Source: Siphonodentalium dalli
Lineage: Eukaryota > Mollusca > Scaphopoda > Gadilida > Siphonodentaliidae
Reading direction: 5' to 3'
Assembly (NCBI GenBank): GCA_032622095.1
Contig: CP136064.1
Coordinates: 194,773,948 to 194,837,947 of the forward strand
Length of the DNA: 64,000 nucleotides
The position numbers and the translations under genes were made by a program. The notes under the pieces are model-generated. The model had not been told where the DNA came from, did no database searches, and saw only the letters and a list, made by a program, of their open reading frames with translations. Below, in pieces: positions 34,901-46,204 of this stretch; the first letter of the stretch is position 1; each line of letters begins with the position of its first letter.

Positions 34901-35289
34901 TTTGAAACAGTTAGTCAAAATAATCCTGATTTTCCTCACGTATGAATGACTGCACAGCTTAGCAAATTGTACCAAAGTTCGGGGTGGGGGTCGAGATCCA
35001 ATCAACCCCTGTCGTCACGTCCCTGTTCAACTGACAAGTTTCGTGTGTTCTTCACAACATCTTCGGAATTTGATTCAGGAGGCCTAGAGCTGTCACGTTT
35101 AGATATGCTTGCCATCATCAATAAACACACTTTAACTTGAAAAAAAAGAAGATGCGATTAAGTCGGATTGGCAGCAAATTATGTGCCGTGTATATACACA
35201 TAGAAGAAAAGCATGAGTTTCACAACAAACATGAACTTTATAAATATAAGATACAAATGATACTTGTGTCAAATACATGAGCCATGTTT

Positions 35290-35760
35290 GACGCTGGGAG
35301 AACATTAAACATAATTTCGGAGACCACGTGGATTTCACAATCTGACCTAGAATCGGGAATTAGCCCCGCCCCCGTAATCGGCTTCGGATTCTCAATCCGG
35401 ATTTTAGCGAAATTACGACTCTGTGGAATGAATGGTCGATGACCAACTAATTTCTTAGCATCTATATGTGACAAATGCTCCTCAGCTTTACGTCGTTGAA
35501 GCTTGAATTCATTGTCCCAAATTGGACATGAACGATCCATTGCATCATTTGAACCTTGACAGTTTGAACATTTTTTAAGATTCGTACAATCCCTATGATC
35601 ATGACCAGAAAAAACACATCGTGCACATATTGTTTCTTTACTTTTACAACTTTCCTGGCCATGGCCATACCCCTGACATTTAAAACATCGTAATGTGTTT
35701 TGAACATATGTGCTTAAATATATATTTATATACCCAACCTTCAATGTCGGTGGATGATCG
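35290..35760 (-). pseudogene. ORF1 zinc-knuckle region (copy C)
   Basis: This is the best-preserved ORF1 segment. After 'MKVGYINIYLSTYV' come knuckle 1 Cys20-x2-Cys23-x4-His28-x4-Cys33 and knuckle 2 Cys40-x2-Cys43-x4-His48-x4-Cys53. A third knuckle, Cys59-x2-Cys62...Cys73, has Asn where His is expected. It is followed by 'RSCPIWDNEF', a Lys/Arg/Glu helix and 'KLVGHRPFIPQ'. Three consecutive CCHC knuckles are the hallmark of the nucleic-acid-binding ORF1 of jockey/I/CR1-like LINEs. After 'IPQ' the reading enters the inserted element. Upstream, to about 36080, the pre-knuckle region is present but decayed. Confidence 0.75.
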
Positions 35761-36959
35761 CACCGATTGAAATTCAGAAGATAACTTCTAAGTTACATAC
35801 GTTCAGTTGGAGCAAACTTATAGAATTCACACTAAGCGTGTTAGAAGGCACTGTCCCAAAGACAGGTCATGCTATTCAAGGAAGCATAAAATATACAAAT
35901 ATAAAACTAATTCCGCATCTAGAATGCACGAAACATATGCTCAATTTAAATCCGAGCGATGTAGGAACATGGAACAGGGACCACTAGTCTATTGCTTGAT
36001 TGTTGGGTATATTTCCACAACCCAAAATTTCAAACATTCGATCAGCAGGGAGCCACTTAATGGCCCAGCCTGATCGGTTTGACATATTTTATGCTTTCTA
36101 GCGTTTTAGCAATCACAAATATAGAAGGTATCTTGACATTCAGATTAGTACCAAGTACTGAGGATATACCTCAGTATCAGTGGAACTTAGTGGCCATTCT
36201 TACGTTTTTTGTTTGTTTTGAGTTGCCAAACTCGACAACTCTCCCAGCAGCCGCATCGGACTACACTTCGAGTTATGGTCGGTTCGAAGGCTGGCAAACA
36301 GCTGAAGCGGTGACCCGTTTAGCCTCTGCATATAGCAGCCTCTCGGTACCTCCCCAGATTGAGACAGACTTGAACATTACTAGATTGAAACATTTAAGTC
36401 ATGAAGAGGAAATGCACAGAGACAAGAGACGAAAGAAACAACATACATGAAAAAAATAATACACAACTAAACACCATAATTCAAAATAAAACAGACGGCA
36501 GAATTGTAATCTGAAACAACGTGGTGAGGCATGACTAGCCGATTGATTGAGCCAGGTCAACTTAAACACCCGTCTTGAAGAGATGTAGTACCATGCCAAA
36601 GAGAACCATGAGCTAAGCGGTATCCGTAGGTCTATGCCCCATGTGATGCGGCCGCCCCAATACCGCCAGGACTCATACACCACACCTCACGGGGGCGAAG
36701 ATGGTGCCACATTAGGGAATTCTTACCCCTCGCTGTTGGGCGGTATGCCTATTCTACTCCGGGCGCATGTAGGTTGACATTTGGATTATCAGTAAGAGTG
36801 CGCTAATTTTCGTTGTCTGGGATTGAAATCCAATTGGTATGGCTTAGAGAGCAGTTTCTAATTTTGGGATCACACTATAATATCATGTAATTGATAAAAA
36901 CAATACTGAGGAACAAGATAATCGTTTGTGGGTGAGGCTAGCACGTTCACAGAATGCTT

Positions 36960-38700
36960 CAGTGTCTTGACTGATTTATTGGGTTTAATGTCGTTTCAGC
37001 AGGAAATTAAGCCGCTCTTCCATATCATGACTAAGAGCGTAATCAGGTAGTCAAAACTATCGTAGCGATGCCGCTGTTTATATACAAAGCAGACAGTGTA
37101 TGAGACTAAAAGAATGATCAAAGCCATATCCACACCAAAGCACCAAAGAGGAAATGTTTCCACTTTGGGTTAGGAATATGTATGTAAACACTGACTAGTG
37201 TGTGAACATAGTACAAAGCGCGTAAACTTAATACAACAATACAGACGGAATACATAATCAATAGCGAATAAATCAAGTTAAATTTACAAAGGCTTCACAT
37301 CGAGATATGTAAAGAAGTTTCTAACGTCGGGTTTTCAGTGACAATATATTATGATACTTGATGAATCTGGCGTGAGCATTTATCAATTTGACCGTCGGTG
37401 GGTGACAGAAGATCATATTCACCAAACCGGCAGCTTCAACACACAAATACTGTTTGTTGACTTTCACAGTAATCTTCAAGTCTTGTGTCAATCTTTGCAA
37501 ACTCTAATATCAACATCAATATCAAAACGTTTGAGATATTTTGGTGAGTTTTGTTTGTTGCATCATGATCATCTTGAGTATATTGTGTTCTTAGCCAACT
37601 TGAGTGGATTGTTTTGGAGCAACTGTCTGAACTTCAGTAATGTCCTCACTACCTGTGATACAGGTTCTGGAACAGAAGCAATAGCGGTATCGTCAACTTG
37701 AGTTGCTAATGATACACTGATGACGTTGGTTTGACTGTCATTGTGCTGGTATCAAGACAGTTTATTTCGTAGAAACGGCAGCTGAGTATGTTACCTGAGG
37801 AATTGATAGTCTAGCACCAACTATTTTCTTAGTATCTTGATACTAGTTTCTTGATAAATGTCTCTCAGCCTTAGATTCATAGTCACATACGGGATCCATT
37901 GCAGCATTTGAGCCTTGAAAGTTTGAAAATATGTTTGATTTCGTACAATTCTTATGATCATGACCAGAAATATAACACCGTGCACACCCTGGTCATGCTC
38001 ATGCCCCTGACATTTAAAACTTAATGGATTTGGAAACATATATTGTTAAATCGTTCTTCAACATATCCGAAAGACATAACTTTTCAAAGGAAAGTATTGT
38101 CCACCAACTGTCTTAGACAAGCTGCTGACTTATGTAACTCCACGAGGTACCAACTCAGCCAATATTTCCAATTTAGAAGAATCAGCTATATCACGGGTTC
38201 TCAATACAACTATGCTACTATTCAAGGTCTTGTGGGGAGTAACCAACACTGGTGTTTGTGCAATTCTTATGCATTCTTGAGAGAGCCACTTATTGGCCCA
38301 GTCCTGATAGGATTGACATAGTTCAATTGCCCAGCAACCCTTTGTAGCGTTTCATAAATGACACCGTAACTACAGACATCGGGAGAACAGTACAACAAAT
38401 GACAGAAGTTTAATTTGAATCACTGTAGAGAGGTGTTAGCCAAATATTTGAGCCGGGTCAACTCAACCACCCATAATAAAGCAATGCAGGACCAAAGTGG
38501 ACCATGCGCTAAAGCCTTACCGCAGGTCCATGCCTCACGTGATATGACCGCACAAGTAACACCAAGTACCATCCATATAGCACCTGTTGCTGCGTGCACC
38601 CCACGGCAAAGAGAGGATTGTTACCACACACAGTGGGCGGTATGCCGGCCTATTCTACCCCGAATACGGGGTTCGGTGGCTTGAATCTGGCACATGACTA
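36960..38700 (-). mobile_element. ORF1-only retroelement, copy D
   Basis: This is a minus-strand copy immediately upstream of copy C in the same orientation. Leader 38700-38350 ('agaataggccggcatacc', 'tgagccgggtcaactc' on plus), ORF1 38330-37340, then the 3' region with 'cactagtcagt' and 'cactgtctgcttt'. The tail reads 'acctgattacgctctt', 'ctgctgaaacgacatt', 'aaacccaataaatc'. It is continuous where copy C is interrupted, so it serves as the empty-site reference. No enzyme domain is present. Confidence 0.65.
37340..38330 (-). pseudogene. ORF1 remnant (copy D)
   Basis: Read on the minus strand: 'LVTPHKTLNSSIVVLR', 'RDIADSSKLEILAELV', then knuckle debris ('FKCQGHEHDQG' with the first cysteines). 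Next come 'KKIVGARLSIPQ' running directly into 'VTYSAAVSTK', and 'SVSLATQVDDTAIASVPE'. This gives the expected continuous order across the point where copy C is split. Several stops and frameshifts separate these blocks, including a TAA after 'STK'. Non-functional. Confidence 0.6.
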
Positions 38701-39654
38701 CAAATAACAAATCAATGACACTGATGTGCATGGGACATGGCACTGAATCATCGATTTCACGGGAATCAGTATTGAAATTACTTCCATGCTGTGCACATCG
38801 TAGATGGATGATGCATTTCATCAATAATATCTGATGCTTTCTACAAAAAGTGTCATACGTTTATAATCAACATTTTGATTTATAAACTGGAAAAAATATC
38901 AGTAGCACTTTTGATTTACAAAGTAATACCCTAATGTCCAAGTGATAACCAGTAAGGCAGGGTCATTTGATACAGATCTTTTCTGTGATCAAATGTATCT
39001 AAATAAAACGTTTTATAAATGGTACATTTTTACACCAAATGGTATATGTCACATGACTCAGCCACCTTGTGTATCATTTGACCATTAGGATCTCACATTT
39101 TACGGTATCAAATGACTCGGGTATCGTTTGACTGGAAGCCAGGAGAAATTAAGGAGTTTATCACCGTAAACTATGCAAAGATAAATCGGCTACGCATATA
39201 GGGACGTCACATGCTGTGAAATATATTAAGGAATAGGTTTAATAAATAAATAGAGATATTATCATCGGAAGCCATACAAGGCGAAATACGCTAACAAATG
39301 TAACATGCTGTAATCAGATAATCTCGAGTTAGGACTTCACTTACTGTGGAATACATTGAGGAAAATGTTTAACTAAAAATATATTGCCTGTGTAATTTGT
39401 TTCGATGTTATAAAGTTCCCAGTCAGAACTGGTGGAATATGATCAATATACAGGTTAAGCCAGAGTAAAGATTCATGGCACGTTCTGCGTGGCACAACAT
39501 GATCGTGGTACGTAAGCTAATCTTAACTGTACATAAAGGTGAGTCACCAAGAATGCATCATGTTTGCTGTCCCGAATAGTTGTCAAATAAAACGATAAAA
39601 CATATTTTATCAAACACGATCAGGTGCATAAGTATGTTCGCAATTTATATTCAG
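38701..39654. other. No gene; possible repeat debris
   Basis: The phrases 'atcatttga', 'atcaaatg' and 'gactcggg' recur here and at 32265-32510, so both may be parts of one old repeat. No coding region is supported. Confidence 0.35.
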
Positions 39655-39990
39655 ACTGCTAAACCGATGAAATGAGTTTTCCATATGCTTACAATTTCCA
39701 ATCAAAATTACACACTGGAATAACATACCAGATATACTGTGAAGATGTTGATATAGTCTGGTCTTGTTTGACGAAGTTTGCAGGCATGCTCAGCTGATAA
39801 CAAATTATATTCAGACGCCACGTAGCGATAACATCCAATCGCAAGAACCAATACGGTAACAAACGTTTCAGATTCACAAACGCGCTTTTGACATATCCCC
39901 ATAAGACTTGCTTTGTATTAATAAATATAGAAGCCCTGGACTGGCTCCGTTATATTAACACTTCGGGGTACCATATGAGTATCACACATA
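39655..39990 (+). repeat. Interspersed repeat, direct partner at 41.4-41.6 kb
   Basis: 'catatgcttacaatttccaa', 'ggaataacataccagatata', 'ctgtgaagatgttgatatag' and 'cagctgataacaaatt' align with 41490-41620. The last 90 bp resemble 31490-31600. Confidence 0.5.
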
Positions 39991-40003
39991 CTATATAGAG
40001 GAT

Positions 40004-40112
40004 CTACAACAAGTCCCCTGTTTATAGCGGAATTTACAAAACGAGTGCAGTAAATTATGTCTAGGCCGAGCCTTTGGCGAGGTCCAGACATAGTTTACTG
40101 GACGAGTTGTAG
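40004..40112. repeat. Hairpin-forming repeat
   Basis: 'ctacaac(aa)' at the left pairs with 'gttgtag' at the right. Inside, 'agtaaattatgtctaggcc' pairs with 'gtccagacatagtttact' around 'gagcctttggcgag'. It could be a small foldback element. Confidence 0.5.
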
Positions 40113-40593
40113 ATTCTATTTGTTACATGATTCAAAACCTCGACAAAACATACTTAAATCAACAAATGGGACACGAAACTAACATCGGCTTCTATAAGGC
40201 ACGCGATGACGTTTCACGTAACTATGCGTTTGTTGACCGCGTAAAGCAATAGTCCCAGATAAATAAACACTCTTTGGCGTATTTAATGGCGTATATTTAA
40301 TGACATAACTTTTCGAACTCTTCAATCATTATAGTTTGTTGGCAAAATATTGGAAGCCATAGTATTTTGAGACGTAGCGTACGGAATGTAAACAGACGAC
40401 AAACCGGAAGTCAAAGGTCACCTGGCACTATTTCCTGTTATTAAGCGAACGTTTAATATCACAATTTATAGAATGGGTTTAGTGAATGGAATAAGGGTAG
40501 GATCATGTAATAAATTACAATTACAAACGCAATGGGCCTCTCTTGTCATCACTCAAACTATAGTTTCCGCTGCCTATTTTGCATTTACCTGTA

Positions 40594-40767
40594 CAGTAAT
40601 GCTCTAAATAATCGACTCCTTAACCACAGCAGAATTATGGGTAACTTTTCAGGATTTAGTCTGAGAGCTTTCCGATGAATGGCAACAAGCCATATTTCTG
40701 ACTAAATCCTGAAAAATTACCCATAATTCTGCTGTGGTTAAGGAGTCGATCATTTCGAGCATTACTA
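40594..40767. mobile_element. Tc1/mariner-type hairpin MITE, copy 2
   Basis: It is homologous to 17896-18079, with TA on each side (40592-40593, 40768-40769) and CAGTAATGC ends (last base changed on the right). The central stem includes 'ggatttagtc' paired with 'gactaaatcc'. The frames on either strand are incidental. Confidence 0.75.
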
Positions 40768-40906
40768 TATGTCCTCTATATAACCACAATGTCTTTCGAT
40801 CTGGAGAAGAAAGAGAAGCTAGGTCCGAGCTTATTAATGTGTTTGTTAATAGGCTACTTGAAAAGTTTGTCGACGCAGTCAGAAGTTCAGAACAGTTGTC
40901 CATTAA

Positions 40907-41379
40907 AGATACGGGCGGCGTTGGCGGTGGGTATGCTGTTAAAATATTCACCTCCTTCAAAAACCATGCACAATGAACAGAAAGAATAGTAAAATACAGA
41001 CAGAAATGTTTTTGCTTTGTTATGTAAACAAAAGCAAAAAACGTTACAGAACCTGGCTTTTGTTTAGATCCGGATATGGTCAACATAAAGAGCGTTATTT
41101 GTTACTATTTTCCTGATATGGAAATAATAAAGAGCGTTTATATCATTTGTGTGTGATTAACCAATATAATTGCGCTGTGTTATGTAAACAGAAGCAAAAC
41201 TTATGTAACACGAGCAGGCTCTTGTTTACGTACACCATCGTAAGTCTTGACGACAATATACTATTTACGCGCTGATTATGTTTGGCATATGAACAAAACT
41301 ATATATATTTTAATATTCCTTCTGTTGGTGGCGATTTGAACAAATATGAATATTTCCGCAACAAACGCCGCCCGTGCCT
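40907..41379. mobile_element. TTAA-type MITE, family 3, copy 1
   Basis: TTAA lies at 40903-40906 and 41380-41383. Ends AGATACGGGCGGCGTT and AGGCACGGGCGGCGTT are inverted repeats. The interior contains 'cctgatatggaaataataaa' plus 'gagcgttt', also found in R elements. Non-coding, 473 bp. Confidence 0.75.
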
Positions 41380-41439
41380 TTAAAATAATACATGTATAAC
41401 AATTTAGAAAACACGAACATGTATATGAATATGCTCGTA

Positions 41440-41640
41440 AGTTTGCACTTACATTCAGACCGATGACAATGAATTAAGCTGACCATAATTATGCTTATAA
41501 GTATCGATCAAAATCTCACCTTGGAGCAACATACCTAATATACACTGAAGATATCGATATAGTCTCAGATTAGTCTAGTTCTGGTTGACGATGTTCGCAT
41601 GATCAGCCAATGACAAATGTTATTCAGCCCCATGCATCGA
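41440..41640 (+). repeat. Interspersed repeat, partner of 39.7-39.8 kb
   Basis: 'caacatacctaatatacact', 'gaagatatcgatatagtctc' and 'gatcagccaatgacaaat' follow the same order as 39716-39810. Confidence 0.5.
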
Positions 41641-42116
41641 CATTGTTTGGGGGGGGGATATAAATGGGTTCCGTCAGTCGTTTCGAACTTTGCAGCTCTA
41701 TATCTCAGTCATTGGTGATCCGATTTGATTTATCTTTGGCATGCAGATGAACCACCTCGGGGGACATGATATTTATGTAAAACGAGTTTCGTCCATTCAT
41801 TGTTGTTGAGTTATGGGAGTTAGTGTGAAAAGTGAAAAATCATCTATGACAACTTTAAATCTCTGTATTAGCCACCGTAGATCACGTTTGAATGGTCTGC
41901 AGTATGCTCGCGGGGCAGCATGAAGGGAACAATAGCCACATGTAACATTGTCCATTGGTTTTGTCCCAGAACCCTTAGATTGTTAAATACGCTCATGCCT
42001 GTAATTCCGTAATCTGAAATGGGATGTGAATTCTTTTGTATATTATCAGTGAAATGAAAGGTATATGCTACATTTGTTGATAAGTCATCACACGCCAGGT
42101 TATGACATCTTTCGAC
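41641..42116. other. No gene seen
   Basis: A G9 run lies at 41649-41657, followed by old repeat-like sequence ('tatatctcagtcattggtga' style). No coding region is supported. Confidence 0.4.
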
Positions 42117-42120
42117 TTAA

Positions 42121-42555
42121 AGCCACATGGCGGTTTGCGCTCCAAAATACACATATTATTCGTTTTTGAATTTTTCCCAATATCTAACTAGGTCAATAAA
42201 TATCTGAACTACCTTTCTACGAGCATTGTGTAAGCCAAAAAGACGCATTGAAGTAATGAAAAATAAAACTGTGAATACGGTGTTTGGGTCCCAAACAAAA
42301 ATCAACCATGTGCACGACATGGGACAGAACAAAGGTTTCTGTGGTAGTCTATTCCTGCTATGGAAGCAATAAAGAGCGTTCATCTGACTTCTGGCGAAAA
42401 GTTGAAAACGGCTGGAAAATGTCTGTGACTTTGATAAGTGTTTCTCAGAGCATATGAAACCGGTATATCAATAGTTCGTGTATTTATTGACCTATCGTAT
42501 TCGTCTCTCCGAATTACGTAGGAAAAAATTGGAGGTTCGAATGAGCCATGTCCGT
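42121..42555. mobile_element. TTAA-type element 'R', copy 2
   Basis: TTAA lies at 42117-42120 and 42556-42559. Inner ends share ACATGGC in inverted orientation. It is homologous throughout to 21137-21530. At the right TTAA there is no MITE, so this copy is the empty-site counterpart of the junction at 21531. Confidence 0.65.
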
Positions 42556-42808
42556 TTAAGTCACATCAGAAAACACAACATAAAGTCACCTTTGTGTGTG
42601 GTGCTCTGTATGGAGCACTTATGGAAATGCAAATAATGGTAAAAGTACACCAGGAGTAACACTTAATAGTAGCCATAACTGTAGGAAACAGAAGCACGTA
42701 CGATCTCTCTCCACGAGAATTGGGCTGACATGACTGAAATACAAGCAACTCAGTGATACTGGATTTTCGATATTTAACAAGGTAGACCTTTCACGAACGG
42801 GGTTTTAA

Positions 42809-43045
42809 CCCCTTTGATACTAAACGGATTGTCCTACTAGTCATAAAAGTATTCATCGGAATGGACTATTATTCATCGGGAGTGATGTTCTGGAAATATA
42901 AGCAGATAACAGATGATACACGTGCAGAAGGCATCCTATTTATTTGTTGGAACTCTTCAGATAATAAGTTCAACAAATGTTTGTTGAACTTATTATCTGA
43001 CCTACTCAGCAATGAGTATTTAGATTTAATATTTAAATACAAAAT
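42809..43045. mobile_element. TTAA-type miniature element, family 2, decayed copy
   Basis: TTAA at 42805-42808 is followed by CCCCTTTGATACTAAACGG. The interior 'ataaaagtattcatcggaat' matches 44990-45010. The right end is diverged and abuts the TTAA of the next element at 43046. Confidence 0.45.
42958..42999. repeat. Perfect 20-bp inverted repeat
   Basis: CAGATAATAAGTTCAACAAA and its exact complement are separated by TG. The other family-2 copies have only imperfect versions (3931-3965, 45113-45148). Confidence 0.9.
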
Positions 43046-43049
43046 TTAA

Positions 43050-43903
43050 AGATACGGGCGGGGTTGGCGGTGGGTATGCTGTTAAAATATTCACCTCCGT
43101 TAAAACCCGCCATAAACATAAATAATAGTAAAATATAGACAGACGTTGTTCTTATACCAGGAAATACTAGTAATAAAGAGCGTTTGTATCATTTGTGTGT
43201 GATTAACCAATATAATTGAGCTGTGTTATATAAACAGAAGCAAAACTTCTGTAACACGAGCAGGTTCTTGTTTACGTACACCATCGGTACGTCTTGACGA
43301 CAAAACACCATTTACGCGCTGATTATGTTTGGCATATGAACAAAACTATATATATTTTATTATTATCCATCCCTTAACTAACACCATTTCCGATTGGGTA
43401 AAAGCCGCCACGTGATAGTCCTGGAAAAAGTCATGTTGGACTCCCGAAAGTCATATTGGGCTCCCGACTGTACAATATGACTTTTCATATTGGACTCCGT
43501 GACGTCACGAATTAACTCTATTGCGAAATGAATCGGTGAAATTGTGATGCGCGCGCAACATTGATGGATTTTAGCAGACGTTTCACCTCCGCGTTGAGTT
43601 TTTTTCTCACTTCCGTGTTTACTTTTCCAAATCATGCTTTCTGATGATCAATATACGGTACAGGCTTTTATAGAGAATTAAGTGCCGACAAATACCAAAA
43701 ATAACCACAAAAGTTTTATTTCCAAAATTTGGATAAACATACAGATGGATAACAAAAATGTCATTATACAATGTTGTGTACAGTATGAGTTTTTCTTGTA
43801 CTCGTCCAGGTTGTGGTGAAAAGTCATAACTTTATAATATTCCTTCTGTTGATGGCGATTTGAACAAATATGAATATTTCTGCAACGAACGCCGCCCGTG
43901 CCT
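43050..43903. mobile_element. TTAA-type MITE, family 3, copy 2 with nested insert
   Basis: TTAA lies at 43046-43049 and 43904-43907, with ends AGATACGGGCGG and AGGCACGGGCGG. Relative to copy 1 it is interrupted between about 43361 and 43833, after 'ctatatatatttta' and before 'ataatattccttctgtt'. Confidence 0.7.
43361..43833. mobile_element. About 470-bp insert inside family-3 MITE
   Basis: It is absent from copy 1 at 40907-41379. It contains 'aaagtcatgttggactcccg' and related 'agtcatattgg' strings in both orientations and a TGACGTCA at 43500-43507. There is no clear terminal repeat or coding frame; an AT-rich junction hides any duplication. Confidence 0.5.
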
Positions 43904-43907
43904 TTAA

Positions 43908-44974
43908 GTGTGAACCTTTATTCGCACATGGGACTAGAAGCACAAATTGTTCATATATGGACATTCGATATTGCGTATTCATGGATATAGTCGACCTATT
44001 CCTTAAGACGGGAACATCGCTTTGTTACTTTGTGACAAATTAGCTCATGGCGTGCTCGCATTGTATTTTCGATCGGCGTGTTAATAGCCCACCGCGACTT
44101 GGGCTAACTAGATATAATCATACTACTATATCGCATGTTCTCTCCAAATCGATTTGATCTATTCATTGGTGCGATGGTCTTTGTATATGCATAATATTGC
44201 AAATTATATCGGCACATTCGTAAATTTTACATTGATAATACCCATATGGAATTTATAGATTTATCAAAGCAATTGGCCCATATGATATCGGGAACGTGAT
44301 AAAAACGAGAAATTAGTAGCTTTAATTTGAGTCTTCATGATTGGGCGCCGCTTTAAAAAACATGAAAAATTAGCGGTCACATTACCTAATCTGTATGAAT
44401 GCAAATTCCGATAAGTTAATCGTAAAATCGTAAAAGTTCGTTCTTCTACGCCCAACGGCAGAGGCGACATATGATATCGTAAATCGCATTTGTGTCAGCA
44501 CACAACATATTATGCATAAGGGGTGTTCATTGATCACGATGCGAGAGCTCTTATAGAAACACGAGTGGTATCGAAGAAATATATTTGCCTCGAGCAAATG
44601 CTCGTTTGCTGCGCGATGATGGAATTAATTTCTGCGCAATGAAGAACATCGTCTATTTATATACATAGAACGGATTTCTCGAAATAGTCAGTTCGTGCCA
44701 TACGGCATCCAATTGACACCACTAATCAAAGATGTGAACAATGATAAGTGATATGTGCACGGTATACTCGATGACGTGGGTGGGGTTGTCTGGGTCAATG
44801 TTCTTGTTAATCACGTGGTGACTGTCTGGAACGTAAGTGAACGTTGCTGCTATTTTTGTAGAGCCTGGAGGACCCTTTTCCCCTTCGCGTGGGGCATGGC
44901 GGAAAATGCGAATAGTAAAATAAACGAATATCGGATCGGAGTGCGACATGATTAACACCTTCTTTGCTAATGTA
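43908..44974. other. Nothing recognised
   Basis: No supported gene or repeat; short frames on both strands lack domains. Confidence 0.45.
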
Positions 44975-45194
44975 TTCCCCCACTCAGTAATAAAAGTATT
45001 CATTGGAATGGTATAGTATTCATATGGAGGGGTTTTCGGGAAAAAATGGGCACACGACATATACTAAAAGTTCAGAAGAAGTCCTATTTATTGAAGGGAA
45101 AATTAATGTTCAGATAATAACTTCAACAAAAAACTATGTTGAACATTTCCTATGGGAACTACTTGTCAATGAGTGTTTAGTATAGAAAGGGTTA
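44975..45194. mobile_element. TTAA-type miniature element, family 2, partial
   Basis: The right end 'tttagtatagaaaggg' is followed by TTAA (45191-45195 region). The interior 'ataaaagtattcattggaat' and 'cagataataacttcaaca' matches the copy at 42809-43045. The left end is lost. Confidence 0.45.
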
Positions 45195-45195
45195 A

Positions 45196-46200
45196 CCTTC
45201 GTGTATTTTCATCTATGTGTAAAGGGTAAACTCACTAAACTGTTTACTTAGAAGCAACATAAAAACCTTGAAACATTCTTTATTGAAAATGTCTTGCATT
45301 CAAATGCTTACTGGATTTATGAAAAACATATGTCTTGGCATTAATATCGCCAAGACCTCACTCCAATATAGCGAGAAGTAATTATAGTTATGGCTTCATC
45401 CGATAGAATGATATTTTCTCACACATATTACTACAAGAAAACTAAGATGCATGCATCAGGTCAGCCATGAACTATTTAGCATAGAATAATTCAGTTCGGT
45501 TGCAGTTTCACAACGTTACAACTGACATACGATTACACAAGACGAACCTTGAATGTGGAACTATGTAAGAGTGAATATTAATGTTCTAAATCCCATGTTT
45601 CACCTTTAGTTGCAATGGGGTCGTACTTTATTAACACGCAAGTAGTGTAATTAAGTACGGGTAATTAGAAGTAACAAATCGTTTAGTTTCTATCGTATCG
45701 GCTGAAAGGGGTGAGCAGATTGCTGATGATGAATGTTCTCGTTAGCTGCCAATATAATGTGCATATTTGTCCCGTTACGTTTATACACTGTAGCATTGGC
45801 GGGCCAGAGTGTGTTGACATGTTAATTGTTTGGTTCATTAATAACAGATCAGCAGGGATTTGTCGTGATAACGTATACGTGGAAATATGCTACCTAAACG
45901 GTTAAATTAACGGTTGATCTATTACACCACCGTGTATACTCGGTTTAAATAGGTATATTATATAGGGACGTGTGCTCAATTTTGGTGCGGACCGATGATC
46001 AAAAAAAAATCAGAGGTAAATTTCGGCGGGTGGGAGGGCCATTTTTTCAATATTTTTTAAAGAAATTGAGCAGTTGCAGCAGCAGCAAAAAAAAGGGTGT
46101 ACAATTGGCAAATGATGAGGGGCGGCGTGACGTGTAACTAGGATTGAAATTGGATATGCAATTTGAAGATTATTGGATGAGGGATGTTATATTAATTATA
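45196..46200. other. Nothing recognised
   Basis: No supported gene. A short CAG-rich stretch 'gcagttgcagcagcagca' lies near 46072. Confidence 0.45.
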
Positions 46201-46204
46201 TTAA

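Larger units (their letters stand above)
33552..35413. mobile_element. 1.86-kb inverted-repeat element inserted in copy C
   Basis: ATTTCGCTAAAATCC at the left (33552-33566) is repeated inverted at the right (35399-35413). Copy D is continuous where copy C is interrupted, showing this is an insertion. Internal inverted similarity continues weakly ('ggattcagattacagatt' against 'gtaatcggcttcggattc'). I see no transposase frame and no clear duplication. It carries the LINE 3' tail described below and a 20-base C run. Confidence 0.55.
32930..36780 (-). mobile_element. ORF1-only retroelement, copy C, split by an insertion
   Basis: Read on the minus strand: a leader (36780-36100) shared with copy D ('agaatagg', 'cataccgccca') and A ('tgactagccgattga'); ORF1 first half with zinc knuckles (about 36080-35414); an inserted inverted-repeat element (35413-33552); ORF1 second half (33553-33224); and a 3' region with 'actagtcagttc' (near 33010). 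The tail at 32990-32930 matches the copy D tail ('acctgattacg', 'tgatatgg', 'agcggcta'). No endonuclease or reverse transcriptase is present. Confidence 0.65.

Noticed and set aside
43500-43507. CRE-type TGACGTCA as a functional promoter site
   Set aside because: An isolated 8-mer inside a repeat insert with no gene nearby.
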